Shown: positions 9,193-18,133 of the stretch, one piece after another
How the letters are laid out: each line of letters opens with the position of its first letter
Position numbering within the stretch: position 1 is the stretch's first letter
Assembly (NCBI RefSeq): GCF_900604355.1
Contig: NZ_UWOE01000002.1
Location: forward strand, 124,001 to 188,000
Length of the DNA stretch: 64,000 nt
Direction of reading: 5' to 3'
DNA from: Luxibacter massiliensis
GTDB lineage: Bacteria > Bacillota > Clostridia > Lachnospirales > Lachnospiraceae
Made by a program: the position numbers and the translations under genes
Notes under the pieces: generated by a model
The model's input: only the letters and a program-made list of their open reading frames with translations
What the model was told of the DNA's origin: nothing
The model's database searches: none

Positions 9193-9318
9193 AGGACAAA
9201 CTGTCCCATACTTTTTGGGGTGGGCCACAGCTAAGATTGTGAAGCGGAGTATGCCCTAGGGCAGATTTATCTAAAGCTGTTAAGTAATGTACAAAATATG
9301 AGCGGTGAGGTGAGCTTT
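9193..9318 (+). other. Possible structured leader upstream of glgB
   Basis: The 125 bases before glgB can fold as GGACA/TGTCC (9194-9206), CATACT/AGTATG (9207-9253) enclosing a CACA..TGTG pair, and CCCTAGGG (9254-9261). No known riboswitch was recognised. TATAAT at 9171 may be a -10 box, but no convincing -35 box was seen. Confidence 0.3.
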
Positions 9319-11244
9319 ATGGGAAGGAAAAAAACCATGCAAAAAAAGGTTCAGTCCTATGAGATTGGGGAATTAGATCAGTATCTGTTTGGCCAGGGGA
9401 CACATTATGAGATATATAAGAAGCTCGGTGCCCACAAGGCAACAGTAAAAGGGAAAGAAGGCGTTTACTTTGCGGTGTGGGCCCCTCATGCGAGAAGAGT
9501 ATCTGTCATTGGAGAATTTAATGAATGGGATTTTGGGGCAGATTATATGGAGCGCCAGGAACCTGTAGGCATTTATAGCTGTTTTATTCCAGGGGTCAAG
9601 GAAGGAGATTTATATAAGTTCTGTATAGAGACAGAGCAGGGAAAAAGAATCTTTAAGGCAGATCCCTTTGCCAATTATGCGGAGATGCGTCCCGGAACAG
9701 CGTCCAGGGTTACAGATATTTCACATTTAACATGGTCTGATCATGAGTGGTTGGAAGCACGTGAAACATGGGACAATAAGAATAATCCAATGTCTATCTA
9801 TGAAGTCCATATGGGTTCCTGGATGAGGCATCCTGGCAGGGAGGATGAAGGATTCTACACGTATAGAGAGTTTGCAAAGTCTATTGTGGACTATGTAAAG
9901 GATATGGGATATACCCATGTAGAGCTTATGGGTATTGCAGAACATCCATTTGACGGCTCCTGGGGGTATCAGGTGACAGGATATTATGCTCCCACATCCA
10001 GATATGGAACTCCTGAAGACTTTGCGTATCTTGTTAATTATCTGCACAGGAATAAAATCGGTGTTATACTGGACTGGGTTCCTGCCCATTTTCCAAGGGA
10101 TGCACATGGTTTGGCAGATTTTGACGGGACTCCTACATTTGAGTATGGGGACCCCAAGAAAGGGGAGCATCCTGACTGGGGAACGAAGATATTTGATTAT
10201 GGCAAACCAGAAGTGCAGAATTTTCTGATTGCCAATGCATTATTCTGGATTGAGCATTATCATGTGGACGGACTGCGTGTGGATGCGGTAGCATCTATGC
10301 TCTATCTGGACTATGGAAAGCAGGATGGACAGTGGGTTCCGAATAAACATGGGGGGAACCAGAACCTGGAGGCGATTGCGTTTTTCAAGCATTTGAATTC
10401 AGTGGTGCTGGGGCGTAACCATGGCGCCGTGATGATCGCAGAGGAATCTACAGCGTGGCCCAAGGTTACTGGGGATCCAGAGGAAGGCGGGCTGGGTTTC
10501 AGCCTGAAGTGGAATATGGGGTGGATGCATGACTTTACAGAATATATGAAACTTGACCCTCTGTTTAGGAAAAATGCACATTATCAGATGTCCTTTTCTA
10601 TGGAATATGCATACAGTGAAAATTATATCCTAGTACTCTCCCACGATGAGGTCGTGCATCTGAAGTGCTCCATGGTTAATAAAATGCCTGGACTGGGATT
10701 TGATAAATTTGCCAACCTAAAAGTTGGATATGCCTTTATGATTGGCCATCCAGGTAAAAAACTGCTGTTTATGGGGCAGGAGTTTGCCCAGCTTAGAGAG
10801 TGGAGTGAGGAAAGGGAGCTGGACTGGTATCTTCTGGCTGAGGAGCCGCACAGGCAGATTCAGGCATTTTACCGTGATTTACTTCATCTATACAAGAAAA
10901 ATAAGGCTTTGTTTGAGCTGGATACAGAAGAAGAAGGCTTTGAGTGGATTAATAAGGATGACACATTCCGCAGTATATTCAGCTTTGTAAGGCATTCCAG
11001 GGATGGCAAGAGGAATTTACTGTTTGTATGTAATTTTACACCTATGGAACGCCCGGATTACAGAGTGGGCGTACCAAGGAGAAAGCAGTATAAGCTGATT
11101 TTGGATGGGGATGATGTCAAGTACGGTGGAAAGGGAGAAGAAAAGCCGGCAATATATAAACCAGAGAAGAAAGAATGTGACGGAAGAAAATACTCTTTTG
11201 CATATCCTCTGCCCGCCTATGGAGTTGCAGTGTTTGAATTCTGA
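9319..11244 (+). CDS. glgB: 1,4-alpha-glucan branching enzyme
   Basis: A 641-residue GH13 enzyme that makes alpha-1,6 branches in glycogen. An N-terminal CBM48-like domain (about 35-120) is followed by the (beta/alpha)8 domain. That domain has region I DWVPAHFP, region II DGLRVDAVAS with nucleophile Asp322, region III AEEST with acid/base Glu375, and region IV LSHDEVVH with Asp443. An all-beta C-domain ends in YGVAVFEF. ATG 9319 is chosen because GAGGTGAG lies just upstream, whereas ATG 9298 has no ribosome site. It stands alone, without glgC, glgA or glgP beside it, so other glycogen genes must be elsewhere. Confidence 0.96.
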   Translation: MGRKKTMQKKVQSYEIGELDQYLFGQGTHYEIYKKLGAHKATVKGKEGVYFAVWAPHARRVSVIGEFNEWDFGADYMERQEPVGIYSCFIPGVKEGDLYKFCIETEQGKRIFKADPFANYAEMRPGTASRVTDISHLTWSDHEWLEARETWDNKNNPMSIYEVHMGSWMRHPGREDEGFYTYREFAKSIVDYVKDMGYTHVELMGIAEHPFDGSWGYQVTGYYAPTSRYGTPEDFAYLVNYLHRNKIGVILDWVPAHFPRDAHGLADFDGTPTFEYGDPKKGEHPDWGTKIFDYGKPEVQNFLIANALFWIEHYHVDGLRVDAVASMLYLDYGKQDGQWVPNKHGGNQNLEAIAFFKHLNSVVLGRNHGAVMIAEESTAWPKVTGDPEEGGLGFSLKWNMGWMHDFTEYMKLDPLFRKNAHYQMSFSMEYAYSENYILVLSHDEVVHLKCSMVNKMPGLGFDKFANLKVGYAFMIGHPGKKLLFMGQEFAQLREWSEERELDWYLLAEEPHRQIQAFYRDLLHLYKKNKALFELDTEEEGFEWINKDDTFRSIFSFVRHSRDGKRNLLFVCNFTPMERPDYRVGVPRRKQYKLILDGDDVKYGGKGEEKPAIYKPEKKECDGRKYSFAYPLPAYGVAVFEF

Positions 11245-11281
11245 TTGTATCTTAGGAGATGCCAAAGATGTATTCCTGTGA

Positions 11282-11400
11282 GCAGCGAGCCAAGGGGACA
11301 AATTTATATGTCAGTTGGCGGCCGCCGCCCAGGTCTAATACCTCCATGCCTGCATCTTTGCTAGTTTGATGCCTTATATGCCTGCATCGGGGTCTTTGAC
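11282..11400 (+). repeat. Dispersed multi-hairpin repeat, copy 2 of 5
   Basis: This copy shares the GCAGCGAGCCAAGG start, the TTGGCGGCCGCCGCC palindrome, the GCATC...TTTGATGCC core and the GGGGTCTTTGACT end. It lies just after the glgB stop, between convergent genes. Confidence 0.85.
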
Positions 11401-11442
11401 TAAATCAGAACAAAAAGTTAAGCTGTGAAAGAGAACAGTAAA

Positions 11443-11495
11443 ATATCCCCGCAGGGAACTTCCTAATACACGGAGTCCTGCGGGGATGCTTTTGT
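11443..11495. terminator. Bidirectional terminator between glgB and the GntR gene
   Basis: ATCCCCGCAGG pairs with CCTGCGGGGAT, an 11-bp stem with a 20-base loop, followed by GCTTTTG. It sits between convergent transcription units and can serve both. Confidence 0.75.
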
Positions 11496-11563
11496 ATACT
11501 GGAAATACTTTGCATCGGCTCCCAAGTGGATGGAACTATAATCAACCAATGGGACTTTGCCCT

Positions 11564-12205
11564 CTAATGTAAATAAAGCCTTTTTTCTACAAAATCAATC
11601 TGATCTGCTGTAATACGCCGTGCCTGCTCCAAATCCCGCTTTTTGAGTGCGTTTGCAATTTGTATGTGCGTGTTAAGGGCAAGCTCCAGATTTAAATGGC
11701 CGTCAATTAACAGATCCCGGCGCAGTAGATTCATAACATTTTCCAGAGCAGAAATCAGGTAAGCATTTTTTGTAATCCGGGAAATGGACAAATGAAACTC
11801 AAAGTTTAAATCATTGTATTGATTATAAAAGTTAGAATCGTCCATATCAATCTTTTTATTTGCAAGCTCGGATATCCTCTCTAATTCTGAATCAGAGCCG
11901 TATCTGATAGCATGTTCTACTGCCCCGCATTCTAGTATAGAACGGTATTGGCAAAGCTGCTGTAGTTCGGCCAGCGTAAGCTTTTTAATTGTATAACCTT
12001 TCCTGGGGATCTTGACTAATAATCCTTCCTGGCACAACGTGTTCAGCGCCTCCCGTGCGGGAGTCCTGCTTACCTGGAATTGTGAGGAGATTTCAGCCTC
12101 GGTAATAAAATGTTCGTATTGGTAGACGCAGTTATTGATGTTATTCCTTAACTGTTCAGCAATTGTGTCGGTTACAGAAGCACCATTTTTAGAAGTTACT
12201 ATCAT
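11564..12205 (-). CDS. GntR-family (FadR/FCD type) transcriptional regulator
   Basis: 213 residues. The N-terminal winged helix-turn-helix (about 10-70) contains ITEAEISSQFQVSRTPAREAL, the GntR recognition pattern, and RKGYTIKKL of the wing. Residues about 80-205 form an all-helical FCD ligand-binding domain. AGGAGG lies 10 bases before the ATG. It is downstream of the creatininase-family gene on the same strand and presumably controls that gene and the divergent permease. The ligand may be an amide or cyclic ureide, but this is only inferred from the neighbours. Confidence 0.92.
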   Translation of the reverse strand: MIVTSKNGASVTDTIAEQLRNNINNCVYQYEHFITEAEISSQFQVSRTPAREALNTLCQEGLLVKIPRKGYTIKKLTLAELQQLCQYRSILECGAVEHAIRYGSDSELERISELANKKIDMDDSNFYNQYNDLNFEFHLSISRITKNAYLISALENVMNLLRRDLLIDGHLNLELALNTHIQIANALKKRDLEQARRITADQIDFVEKRLYLH

Positions 12206-12279
12206 ATGATTACGACCTCCTGTAAAATAGATTTATTATAGATCCAGGATCCCTTTTTGCCTGCATATATGAACCTGGG

Positions 12280-13029
12280 TTAGTTTGCCGGCTTATATTT
12301 CCAATTCGTAGAATCGAGCTCTGCTAAGGTTTTAACCACGTGTTCAACAATCACATCATTCATTTTTTTACCTTTTTCTGCGGTGCCCTTTGTGGCGTCT
12401 CCCGTCTGGGCAGTATCTGTCAATTCAGAAAAGTCCCATTTAATCTCCACCTCAGTAGGAAGGTTTGGCACTACGCATGTTGCATATTCTGGTTCGCACC
12501 AGTCTGGGAAGAGATAATATGCTATAGATGTCTCCCCTTCGCCTGCATGGCCTAGTCCATCCCAGACTTCAAAGGTGTCTTTGGGCAGAAGATTCCCTGC
12601 TGCGACCCACCACTGTGTCAGTGCAGCAATCTGGACAGACGGGTATTTTTCTTTGATTTTTCTGGATGCAATCTCAATTGGGGCGATATTTCCATCATGT
12701 CCGTTCATAATAAAAATGTGCTGTATTCCGTTGCGGATTACGGATTCTATAGTGTCGTATAGAACAGCAATAGTTGTATCATAACTTAAAGTCAGTGAAA
12801 ATGGAAAACTGTCATAGTGGGCACTATATCCAATAGTGATGGGAGGAAGTACGAGCATCCCTTCTACACGGTCTGCAATTTGTTTGGACAGTTTGTAAGC
12901 TACTAGAGTATCGCAGCCTTCCGCAATGTGCTGGCCATGTGCCTCGCAGGAGCCAATCGAAATAATGGCCTTATTAAAATTCCCTGTTTTAACCTGATGC
13001 GCAGTCATTTTCCATAATTCATTCAGCAT
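12280..13029 (-). CDS. Creatininase-family amidohydrolase
   Basis: 249 residues of the creatininase/FAPy-deformylase family, metal-dependent cytoplasmic amidohydrolases. Metal-binding motifs are present: GSCEAHGQH with Glu and His near residue 30, a following Asp in EGCDTL, NGHDGN (about 110), and GHAGEGETS (about 160). ATG 13029 is chosen because AAGGAG is 7 bases upstream; ATG 13035 would be too close. Family members hydrolyse creatinine, formamidopyrimidines or related cyclic amides, so the exact substrate is open. With a divergent NCS1 permease and an asparaginase, it looks like part of a nitrogen-salvage pathway. Confidence 0.9.
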   Translation of the reverse strand: MLNELWKMTAHQVKTGNFNKAIISIGSCEAHGQHIAEGCDTLVAYKLSKQIADRVEGMLVLPPITIGYSAHYDSFPFSLTLSYDTTIAVLYDTIESVIRNGIQHIFIMNGHDGNIAPIEIASRKIKEKYPSVQIAALTQWWVAAGNLLPKDTFEVWDGLGHAGEGETSIAYYLFPDWCEPEYATCVVPNLPTEVEIKWDFSELTDTAQTGDATKGTAEKGKKMNDVIVEHVVKTLAELDSTNWKYKPAN

Positions 13030-13041
13030 AATCATTCTCCT

Positions 13042-13110
13042 TTAATCCATAAACGGCTGTATCTGTCCCTCATATTCCTGGGGCAGACTCAGCCAACCTG
13101 ATTGTTTCAT
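13042..13110 (-). CDS. Possible 22-residue leader peptide
   Basis: A small frame starting MKQSGWLSLPQ ends in TAA, which abuts the AAGGAG of the creatininase gene. Its own ribosome site is weak (TGGAAA). The tight spacing would allow translational coupling, but the coding assignment is speculative. Confidence 0.22.
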   Translation of the reverse strand: MKQSGWLSLPQEYEGQIQPFMD

Positions 13111-13241
13111 AATTATTTCCAGACTATAAAACCCAGACGTAAAACGGTGGTTTGGTATGAACAGGTGGCTGGAAACTATTTGTCTGTGACTAGATTCTTT
13201 TATAAAATTGATTTGAGATGACGATGAATTTGTTATATACA

Positions 13242-13270
13242 ATTATAAATATATAATTTTAAATATGCAA
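13242..13270 (-). promoter_or_regulatory. Promoter of the creatininase-GntR unit
   Basis: On the minus strand: TTGCAT, 17 bases, TATAAT. The transcript would have a leader of about 205 bases. Confidence 0.55.
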
Positions 13271-13354
13271 TAATAAGTAGTACTCTAAATTTAACAAAAA
13301 AATTCTGATAATTTTATGAGTATTGACTGTTTTTTTGAAAAATCAGTGATATCG

Positions 13355-13397
13355 TTGACAATAAAGTATTTCTGTGATATACATGTGATATACATCA
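13355..13397 (+). promoter_or_regulatory. Promoter with tandem 11-bp operator repeat
   Basis: TTGACA (13355), 17 bases, TATACA (13378). The -10 box lies inside a perfect tandem repeat GTGATATACAT (13374-13384 and 13385-13395), and the second copy is followed by CAC, giving GTGAT...ATCAC symmetry. A regulator bound here would block the -10 box. The adjacent GntR protein is the obvious candidate. Confidence 0.6.
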
Positions 13398-13516
13398 CGT
13401 ATTGTGAGAAAATACAATAATTTGTGATGGAATTGCCATACCAGGATTCTTTTAGATGGATAGATTGTGAAGAGTGGATGGATGAGTGATATCTTATCAG
13501 AAAGGAATGAGACCAT

Positions 13517-14953
13517 ATGGAAGAAAAAAATATGCAGAGTGAAGCCTTGAATAAGGAATTTGAAGATGGCGAATTTATGTTAGAGCCTGTACCGGTAACT
13601 GCAAGACGTTCTACAAAAAGTCAATTTATGGTGTGGATTGGTTTTGGCTATGCGGTGACAGGCTTGATTATTGGAGGGACCCTGGGGGGATACGGCGGGA
13701 CTGGCGGGCTTCCCCCGTTTCAGGCAGTTATGGCGATCATCCTGGGAATGGGGGCATTATACCTTATTACGTCGTTTCTTGGGATTGTGGCACAGAAAAC
13801 AGGACTGAACCTTTCTTTGCTGTCCCGATTTTCTTATGGGTATAAAGGAAGTGCTATACCGATGATAGTTATGGCGCTGCTGACCCTTGGATGGTTTTCC
13901 AGTATCCTTGGAATGATAGGGGATATATGGGGAGCTTTTATAGGAAATCCTTCAGGCATTATAGTCCTTGATCCAGCTAATTTCGGGGTGACAGGCGTGG
14001 CGCCTATTACTCTGGAGGTAGTGATTTCCTGTATATTCTGGGGTATTGTATTTACATATACTGCTGTAAGGGGGATGGGAGCAATTGAGAAGGTTTCTGA
14101 CATATTTGCACCGCTGATTTTGATAGTTGCAGTTGTGGTAGGAGTTATTTTTGTCTTTCAGAGCGGAGGCGTGGGCAGTTTTATTGACGAAGCGAGCGCT
14201 CTTGGGGGACTGGGTATGGGGAATGCAGTTACAGCCGTTGTAGGAAGCTGGATTGCCGGTGCTGTTATGGGCGTTGACCTGTTCCGCTTTAATAAAAGCG
14301 TTAAGGCGGTTTTTGGGTGTGCCGCGGCATGTTTCATTCTTACAAACCCCATTCTAAATATTGTGGGTTATATCGGGACGGTCCATATTGGAGATTTTAA
14401 TTATGTGCTGTGGATGCTGGGGGTTAATATTGTGGTTGCCATATTAGGCGTAGTTGTATGGACGACTGCGCTTTGGACCACAGATAACAGTGAGCTTTAT
14501 TGCAATGCACTTTATACAGGGCCATCCTTAAATTCTTTTGGGATCCATGTTTCAAGAAAGAAATTAGTTATTATAGCGGGAACAATTGGAACAATTCTTG
14601 GGGCATTTGCTTTTTACCAACTGTTTTTTGCAAAGTTTATTGATATATTGGGGTCTATGGCTCCTCCATTATGTGCGCCTATTTTAGCAGATTATTTTAT
14701 TATAGGCAGGAGTAAGGACAAGTATAATATGGCACTTTTAAACAGGCATCCCAATATCCGGTGGGCGGGGGTTATCTCCTTTCTAATTGGAGCCGTTCTG
14801 GGATTCTTATTCCAATATGTTGTACCTCTTCCATTAGATTTGCCTTCGGGGTTGGTTGCTATGTTTATTTCCTTTATTGTTTATATAGTAATCTACAAAA
14901 TAACGCCGGATGCTAAGACTGATGACAAGCTGATTTCTGAGTTGAGTAAATGA
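13517..14953 (+). CDS. NCS1-family nucleobase/cytosine-type permease
   Basis: 478 residues with about 12 membrane segments; the closest recognisable type is CodB and other NCS1 purine/pyrimidine/hydantoin cation symporters. Helix 1 contains WIGFGYAVTGLIIGGTLG and is followed by a conserved SRFSYGYKGS loop. AAAGGAATGAG provides the ribosome site. It is divergent from the creatininase-family gene and 48 bases ahead of an asparaginase gene. It probably imports the amide or cyclic ureide that the enzymes act on. Substrate identity is inferred only from context. Confidence 0.88.
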   Translation: MEEKNMQSEALNKEFEDGEFMLEPVPVTARRSTKSQFMVWIGFGYAVTGLIIGGTLGGYGGTGGLPPFQAVMAIILGMGALYLITSFLGIVAQKTGLNLSLLSRFSYGYKGSAIPMIVMALLTLGWFSSILGMIGDIWGAFIGNPSGIIVLDPANFGVTGVAPITLEVVISCIFWGIVFTYTAVRGMGAIEKVSDIFAPLILIVAVVVGVIFVFQSGGVGSFIDEASALGGLGMGNAVTAVVGSWIAGAVMGVDLFRFNKSVKAVFGCAAACFILTNPILNIVGYIGTVHIGDFNYVLWMLGVNIVVAILGVVVWTTALWTTDNSELYCNALYTGPSLNSFGIHVSRKKLVIIAGTIGTILGAFAFYQLFFAKFIDILGSMAPPLCAPILADYFIIGRSKDKYNMALLNRHPNIRWAGVISFLIGAVLGFLFQYVVPLPLDLPSGLVAMFISFIVYIVIYKITPDAKTDDKLISELSK

Positions 14954-15001
14954 CCATTGGCTGCCGGTAATTAAAAGCAGATATTTTTCAGGGGATATAA
15001 A

Positions 15002-16003
15002 ATGAAAAAAATATTACTTGTTTTAACAGGCGGGACAATCGCATCTGTAGAGACAGAGGAGGGGTTGCGGCCTGGAATTTCCTCGAAGGAATTGCTGGAT
15101 TATATGTCGGAGATTGCAGATTTCTGCCAGATAGAAACTCTGGAGCTTCTGAACGTAGATAGTACAAATATCCAGCCGGAGCACTGGCTTATGATTGTCA
15201 GGGCCATAGAGGCAAATTTCCAGCAATATGATGGGTTTGTAGTTGCCCATGGGACCGATACAATGGCATATACTGCCGCAGCCTTGTCTTACCTTATTCA
15301 GAATCCAAATAAGCCGGTTGTGATTACTGGTTCCCAGAAACCCCTGGTTATGACAATAACAGATGCAAGGAAAAATCTTAGAGACAGCTTCAGGTTTGCA
15401 TGTGAGGAGGATGTAAGCGGTGTGTTTCTTGTATTTAACGGAGAAGTGATCCTGGGCACCCGGGCACGGAAGATACGTTCAAAAAGTTACAATGCTTTTG
15501 ACAGTATTAATTATCCGATATTAGCTTTTATAGATAATGACAGAGTGATTAAATATGTTGATATACGGGGAACAGGGGGAAAGCCTACATTTTATCACAG
15601 GCTGATCCCCAAGGTTTTTCTTCTTAAATTGATTCCTGGTATGAGGCCCGACATTCTAGATTATATAGGGGTTACTTATGATGCGGTTGTTATTGAGAGT
15701 TATGGGGCGGGTGGGCTTCCATTTGCAGATGAGAGGAATTTCTTCGAGAAACTTGATAACCTGCTTAAAAGAGAGTGCGTTGTTGTCATTGCTACCCAGG
15801 TTATGCTTGAGGGAAGCGATCTAAGGCTGTACGAGGTTGGGGCAAAGGCGATGTCCCGTTACCGGCTTCTCCAGGCTTATGATATGACTATAGAGTCAAC
15901 AGTTACAAAGCTTATGTGGCTTTTGGGAAAGTATCAAGATTTTCAGAGTATCAGCAAGGGATTTTATGAACCTGTTGCCCATGATATATTGAGATGTGAT
16001 TAA
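15002..16003 (+). CDS. ansA: Type I L-asparaginase
   Basis: 333 residues. The two catalytic threonine motifs are present: LTGGTIAS (8-15) and AHGTDTM (about 82-88), with the YGAGG segment of the C-domain near 235. There is no signal peptide, so it is the cytoplasmic, type I form that splits asparagine to aspartate and ammonia. The ribosome site is AGGGG, about 7 bases upstream. It is co-directional with the NCS1 permease and probably shares its transcript. A side role on another amide produced by the creatininase-family enzyme is possible but not shown by sequence. Confidence 0.92.
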   Translation: MKKILLVLTGGTIASVETEEGLRPGISSKELLDYMSEIADFCQIETLELLNVDSTNIQPEHWLMIVRAIEANFQQYDGFVVAHGTDTMAYTAAALSYLIQNPNKPVVITGSQKPLVMTITDARKNLRDSFRFACEEDVSGVFLVFNGEVILGTRARKIRSKSYNAFDSINYPILAFIDNDRVIKYVDIRGTGGKPTFYHRLIPKVFLLKLIPGMRPDILDYIGVTYDAVVIESYGAGGLPFADERNFFEKLDNLLKRECVVVIATQVMLEGSDLRLYEVGAKAMSRYRLLQAYDMTIESTVTKLMWLLGKYQDFQSISKGFYEPVAHDILRCD

Positions 16004-16031
16004 AAAAAGAGGGCCTATGCCCTCTTTTTTT
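16002..16031. terminator. Bidirectional terminator between asparaginase and ATPase operon
   Basis: AAAAAAAGAGGGC and GCCCTCTTTTTTT form a perfect stem with a CTAT loop. It serves both convergent units. Confidence 0.88.
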
Positions 16032-16641
16032 GCTTCATACGTTTGATGACCTTTAAGCGTGTAAACTCTTCCCTCTCTTTCTCCTCCAGTGCATTTGTGA
16101 TGCTGTAGACAAGCTGTGTGTACATGGGGATTGTTATATTTTGCAGGGCATTGGCACGCTTTTGTGTCTTTTTGATATTGCTGGCCAGGCGGTAGGCTGC
16201 ATTTTCTACCATAGATAACTTTACTGTCAGATCTTTAACTTTATGGAAAGCCTCTGTGGCAAGATCAATGGACTCCTTTGTAGTGCTGAAAGAGTAGGTT
16301 GGAGACTGGATTCCAGGACTATATTTTACATGGGGGATTTCGGTTCCCATGATGCTCCGGGTCTGAATCGTGATAGAGTTTTCTATGGGGACTGTGTAAG
16401 CAAGCTGGGCTACCATATTAATGCCATGTTCAATGTTGGCCCGCTGCAGGCACTGATATGCATGGGTGAAGGTAGTATCGATTTCATCCTGGATATCCCG
16501 GGCCTCTTCGATCAGATCCATGAGTTCCCTTATCAGAATATTCCTTTTTTTATCCATTAGGTCATAACCTTGCTTGGCCAGTGCAAGTGAGTTCTTGGCC
16601 AGCATAAGATTTCCTTTTGTGGGAAAGGTGCGTGGATCCAT
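16015..16641 (-). CDS. atpD: V-type ATP synthase subunit D
   Basis: 208 residues, the usual length of the central-stalk subunit D. The protein begins MDPRTFPTKGNLMLAKNSL, the conserved N-terminal helix region, and ends in a basic helix. The ATG at 16641 is preceded by GGAGGAGG and replaces a longer frame with no ribosome site. It is the last gene of the V-type ATPase operon. Subunit D forms the coiled-coil rotor shaft that couples ATP turnover in the A3B3 ring to the membrane ring. Confidence 0.95.
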   Translation of the reverse strand: MDPRTFPTKGNLMLAKNSLALAKQGYDLMDKKRNILIRELMDLIEEARDIQDEIDTTFTHAYQCLQRANIEHGINMVAQLAYTVPIENSITIQTRSIMGTEIPHVKYSPGIQSPTYSFSTTKESIDLATEAFHKVKDLTVKLSMVENAAYRLASNIKKTQKRANALQNITIPMYTQLVYSITNALEEKEREEFTRLKVIKRMKQKKRA

Positions 16642-16690
16642 GAAACCTCCTCCTTTCGTGAGTTTTCTGAAAAGTCTGAAAATGGAGAGC

Positions 16691-16730
16691 AAAAGGGACA
16701 GTCCCTTTTGCAAAGGGGACTGTCCCCCTC
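16691..16730 (-). repeat. Intercistronic GGGACAGTCCC hairpin between subunits B and D
   Basis: An imperfect long palindrome, AGGGACAGTCCCTTTTGC against AAAGGGGACTGTCCC, has the same core as the perfect 64-bp palindrome at 32191. Inside the operon it may tune relative expression or transcript stability. Confidence 0.7.
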
Positions 16731-16741
16731 TGTTTTTATCT

Positions 16742-18118
16742 CTACCCTTCTCTATAGTATTTTTCCAGTATTTTGGTATCTACCCGGTCTAATTCTTCCC
16801 GCGGGAGCAGGCCCAGAAGCTCCCAGCCTAAATCCAGGGTTTCTTCCATAGTGCGGTTTTCACCGGGCCCCTGCCCTATATAGCGTTCCTCAAATTCTTT
16901 TCCAAATTGTAGATATTTTTTATCAATTGGCGAAAGTTCATCTTCACCAATTACGGATGCAAGATTACGTGCGTCCCCAACTTTGGCATATGCTGAGAAT
17001 AGCTGGTTTGCCAGATCCTGGTGATCCTCTCTTGTGTACCCTGCCCCTATGCCGTCCTTCATTAATCGGGACAGGGAAGGGAGGATATTGATGGGAGGAT
17101 AGATGGACTGGCCGTGCAGCTCCCGTTCGAGCACTATCTGCCCTTCAGTGATATAGCCTGTCAGATCGGGGATGGGATGAGTAATGTCATCATTGGGCAT
17201 TGTCAAAATAGGAAGCTGTGTTACGGATCCGTTGATCCCCTGTACGATACCAGCACGTTCGTATATTGTTGCCAGCTCGCTGTATAGATATCCGGGGAAA
17301 CCTTTACGGCTGGGGATTTCGCCTTTGGAGGAGGAGACCTCGCGCATTGCCTCCGCAAATGAGGTCATGTCGGTCAGAATAACAAGTATGTGCATGTTCT
17401 GTTCAAAAGCCAGATATTCTGCTACAGTGAGCGCCACTTTCGGAGTGATAAGACGTTCTACAACAGGGTCATTGGCTAAGTTAAGAAACATGGCCACATG
17501 GTCTGCCACGCCGCTCTCCTCAAAAGTACGCCTGAAGAAGTCTGCCACGTCGTGTTTGACGCCCATAGCCGCAAATACAATGGCAAATTGTTCATCCGAA
17601 TTCTCGCCCAGGGATGCCTGTTTTACGATCTGTGCCGCCAGCTGGTCGTGGGGCAGTCCGTTTCCTGAGAAAATAGGAAGTTTCTGGCCCCGTATCAAGG
17701 TAGTCAGGCCATCGATAGCAGATATGCCTGTACGGATATAGTTCCTGGGGTACTCACGCATAACTGGATTCAGGGGCAGTCCGTTTACATCTCGTTTTAA
17801 TGTAGATGTAATAGGCCCCAGGCCGTCTATAGGCTGCCCAATACCATTGAAAGTACGTCCCAGCACATCAGGGGAGAGGGCAATTTCCATGGGATGTCCG
17901 GTCAGCCGGGTATGTGTATTTTTGAGGGACATATTCTCAGAGCCTTCAAATACTTGTATAATAGCTTTATCCTCGTAAATCTCCACGATACGGCCGATTT
18001 TCCGTTCAGTTCCATCGATAACAAATTCAACAATTTCATCAAAGAAGGCATCTTGAATGCCCTCCAGCGCAATCAGAGGGCCGTTAATACTGCTGAGGCC
18101 TAAATATTCTATTGACAT
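16742..18118 (-). CDS. atpB: V-type ATP synthase subunit B
   Basis: 458 residues, the non-catalytic nucleotide-binding subunit that alternates with subunit A in the head. It has the family phrases RTFNGIGQPIDG, IRTGISAIDGLTTLIRGQKLP and YAERAG-like YERAGIVQG. As expected for subunit B it lacks a Walker A GKT: the equivalent place reads FSGNGLPHDQ. The gene starts with ATG 16 bases after subunit A and is in the same operon. Confidence 0.96.
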   Translation of the reverse strand: MSIEYLGLSSINGPLIALEGIQDAFFDEIVEFVIDGTERKIGRIVEIYEDKAIIQVFEGSENMSLKNTHTRLTGHPMEIALSPDVLGRTFNGIGQPIDGLGPITSTLKRDVNGLPLNPVMREYPRNYIRTGISAIDGLTTLIRGQKLPIFSGNGLPHDQLAAQIVKQASLGENSDEQFAIVFAAMGVKHDVADFFRRTFEESGVADHVAMFLNLANDPVVERLITPKVALTVAEYLAFEQNMHILVILTDMTSFAEAMREVSSSKGEIPSRKGFPGYLYSELATIYERAGIVQGINGSVTQLPILTMPNDDITHPIPDLTGYITEGQIVLERELHGQSIYPPINILPSLSRLMKDGIGAGYTREDHQDLANQLFSAYAKVGDARNLASVIGEDELSPIDKKYLQFGKEFEERYIGQGPGENRTMEETLDLGWELLGLLPREELDRVDTKILEKYYREG

Positions 18119-18133
18119 AAAGTTTTTCCCTCC

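Noticed and set aside
9193..9318. Known riboswitch classes upstream of glgB (c-di-GMP, THF, SRP-like RNA)
   Set aside because: The conserved cores of these RNAs were looked for and not found; only generic stems are visible.
17184..17741. A 185-codon plus-strand frame inside the ATPase B subunit gene
   Set aside because: It lies entirely antisense to a well-supported, conserved gene and shows no family features.
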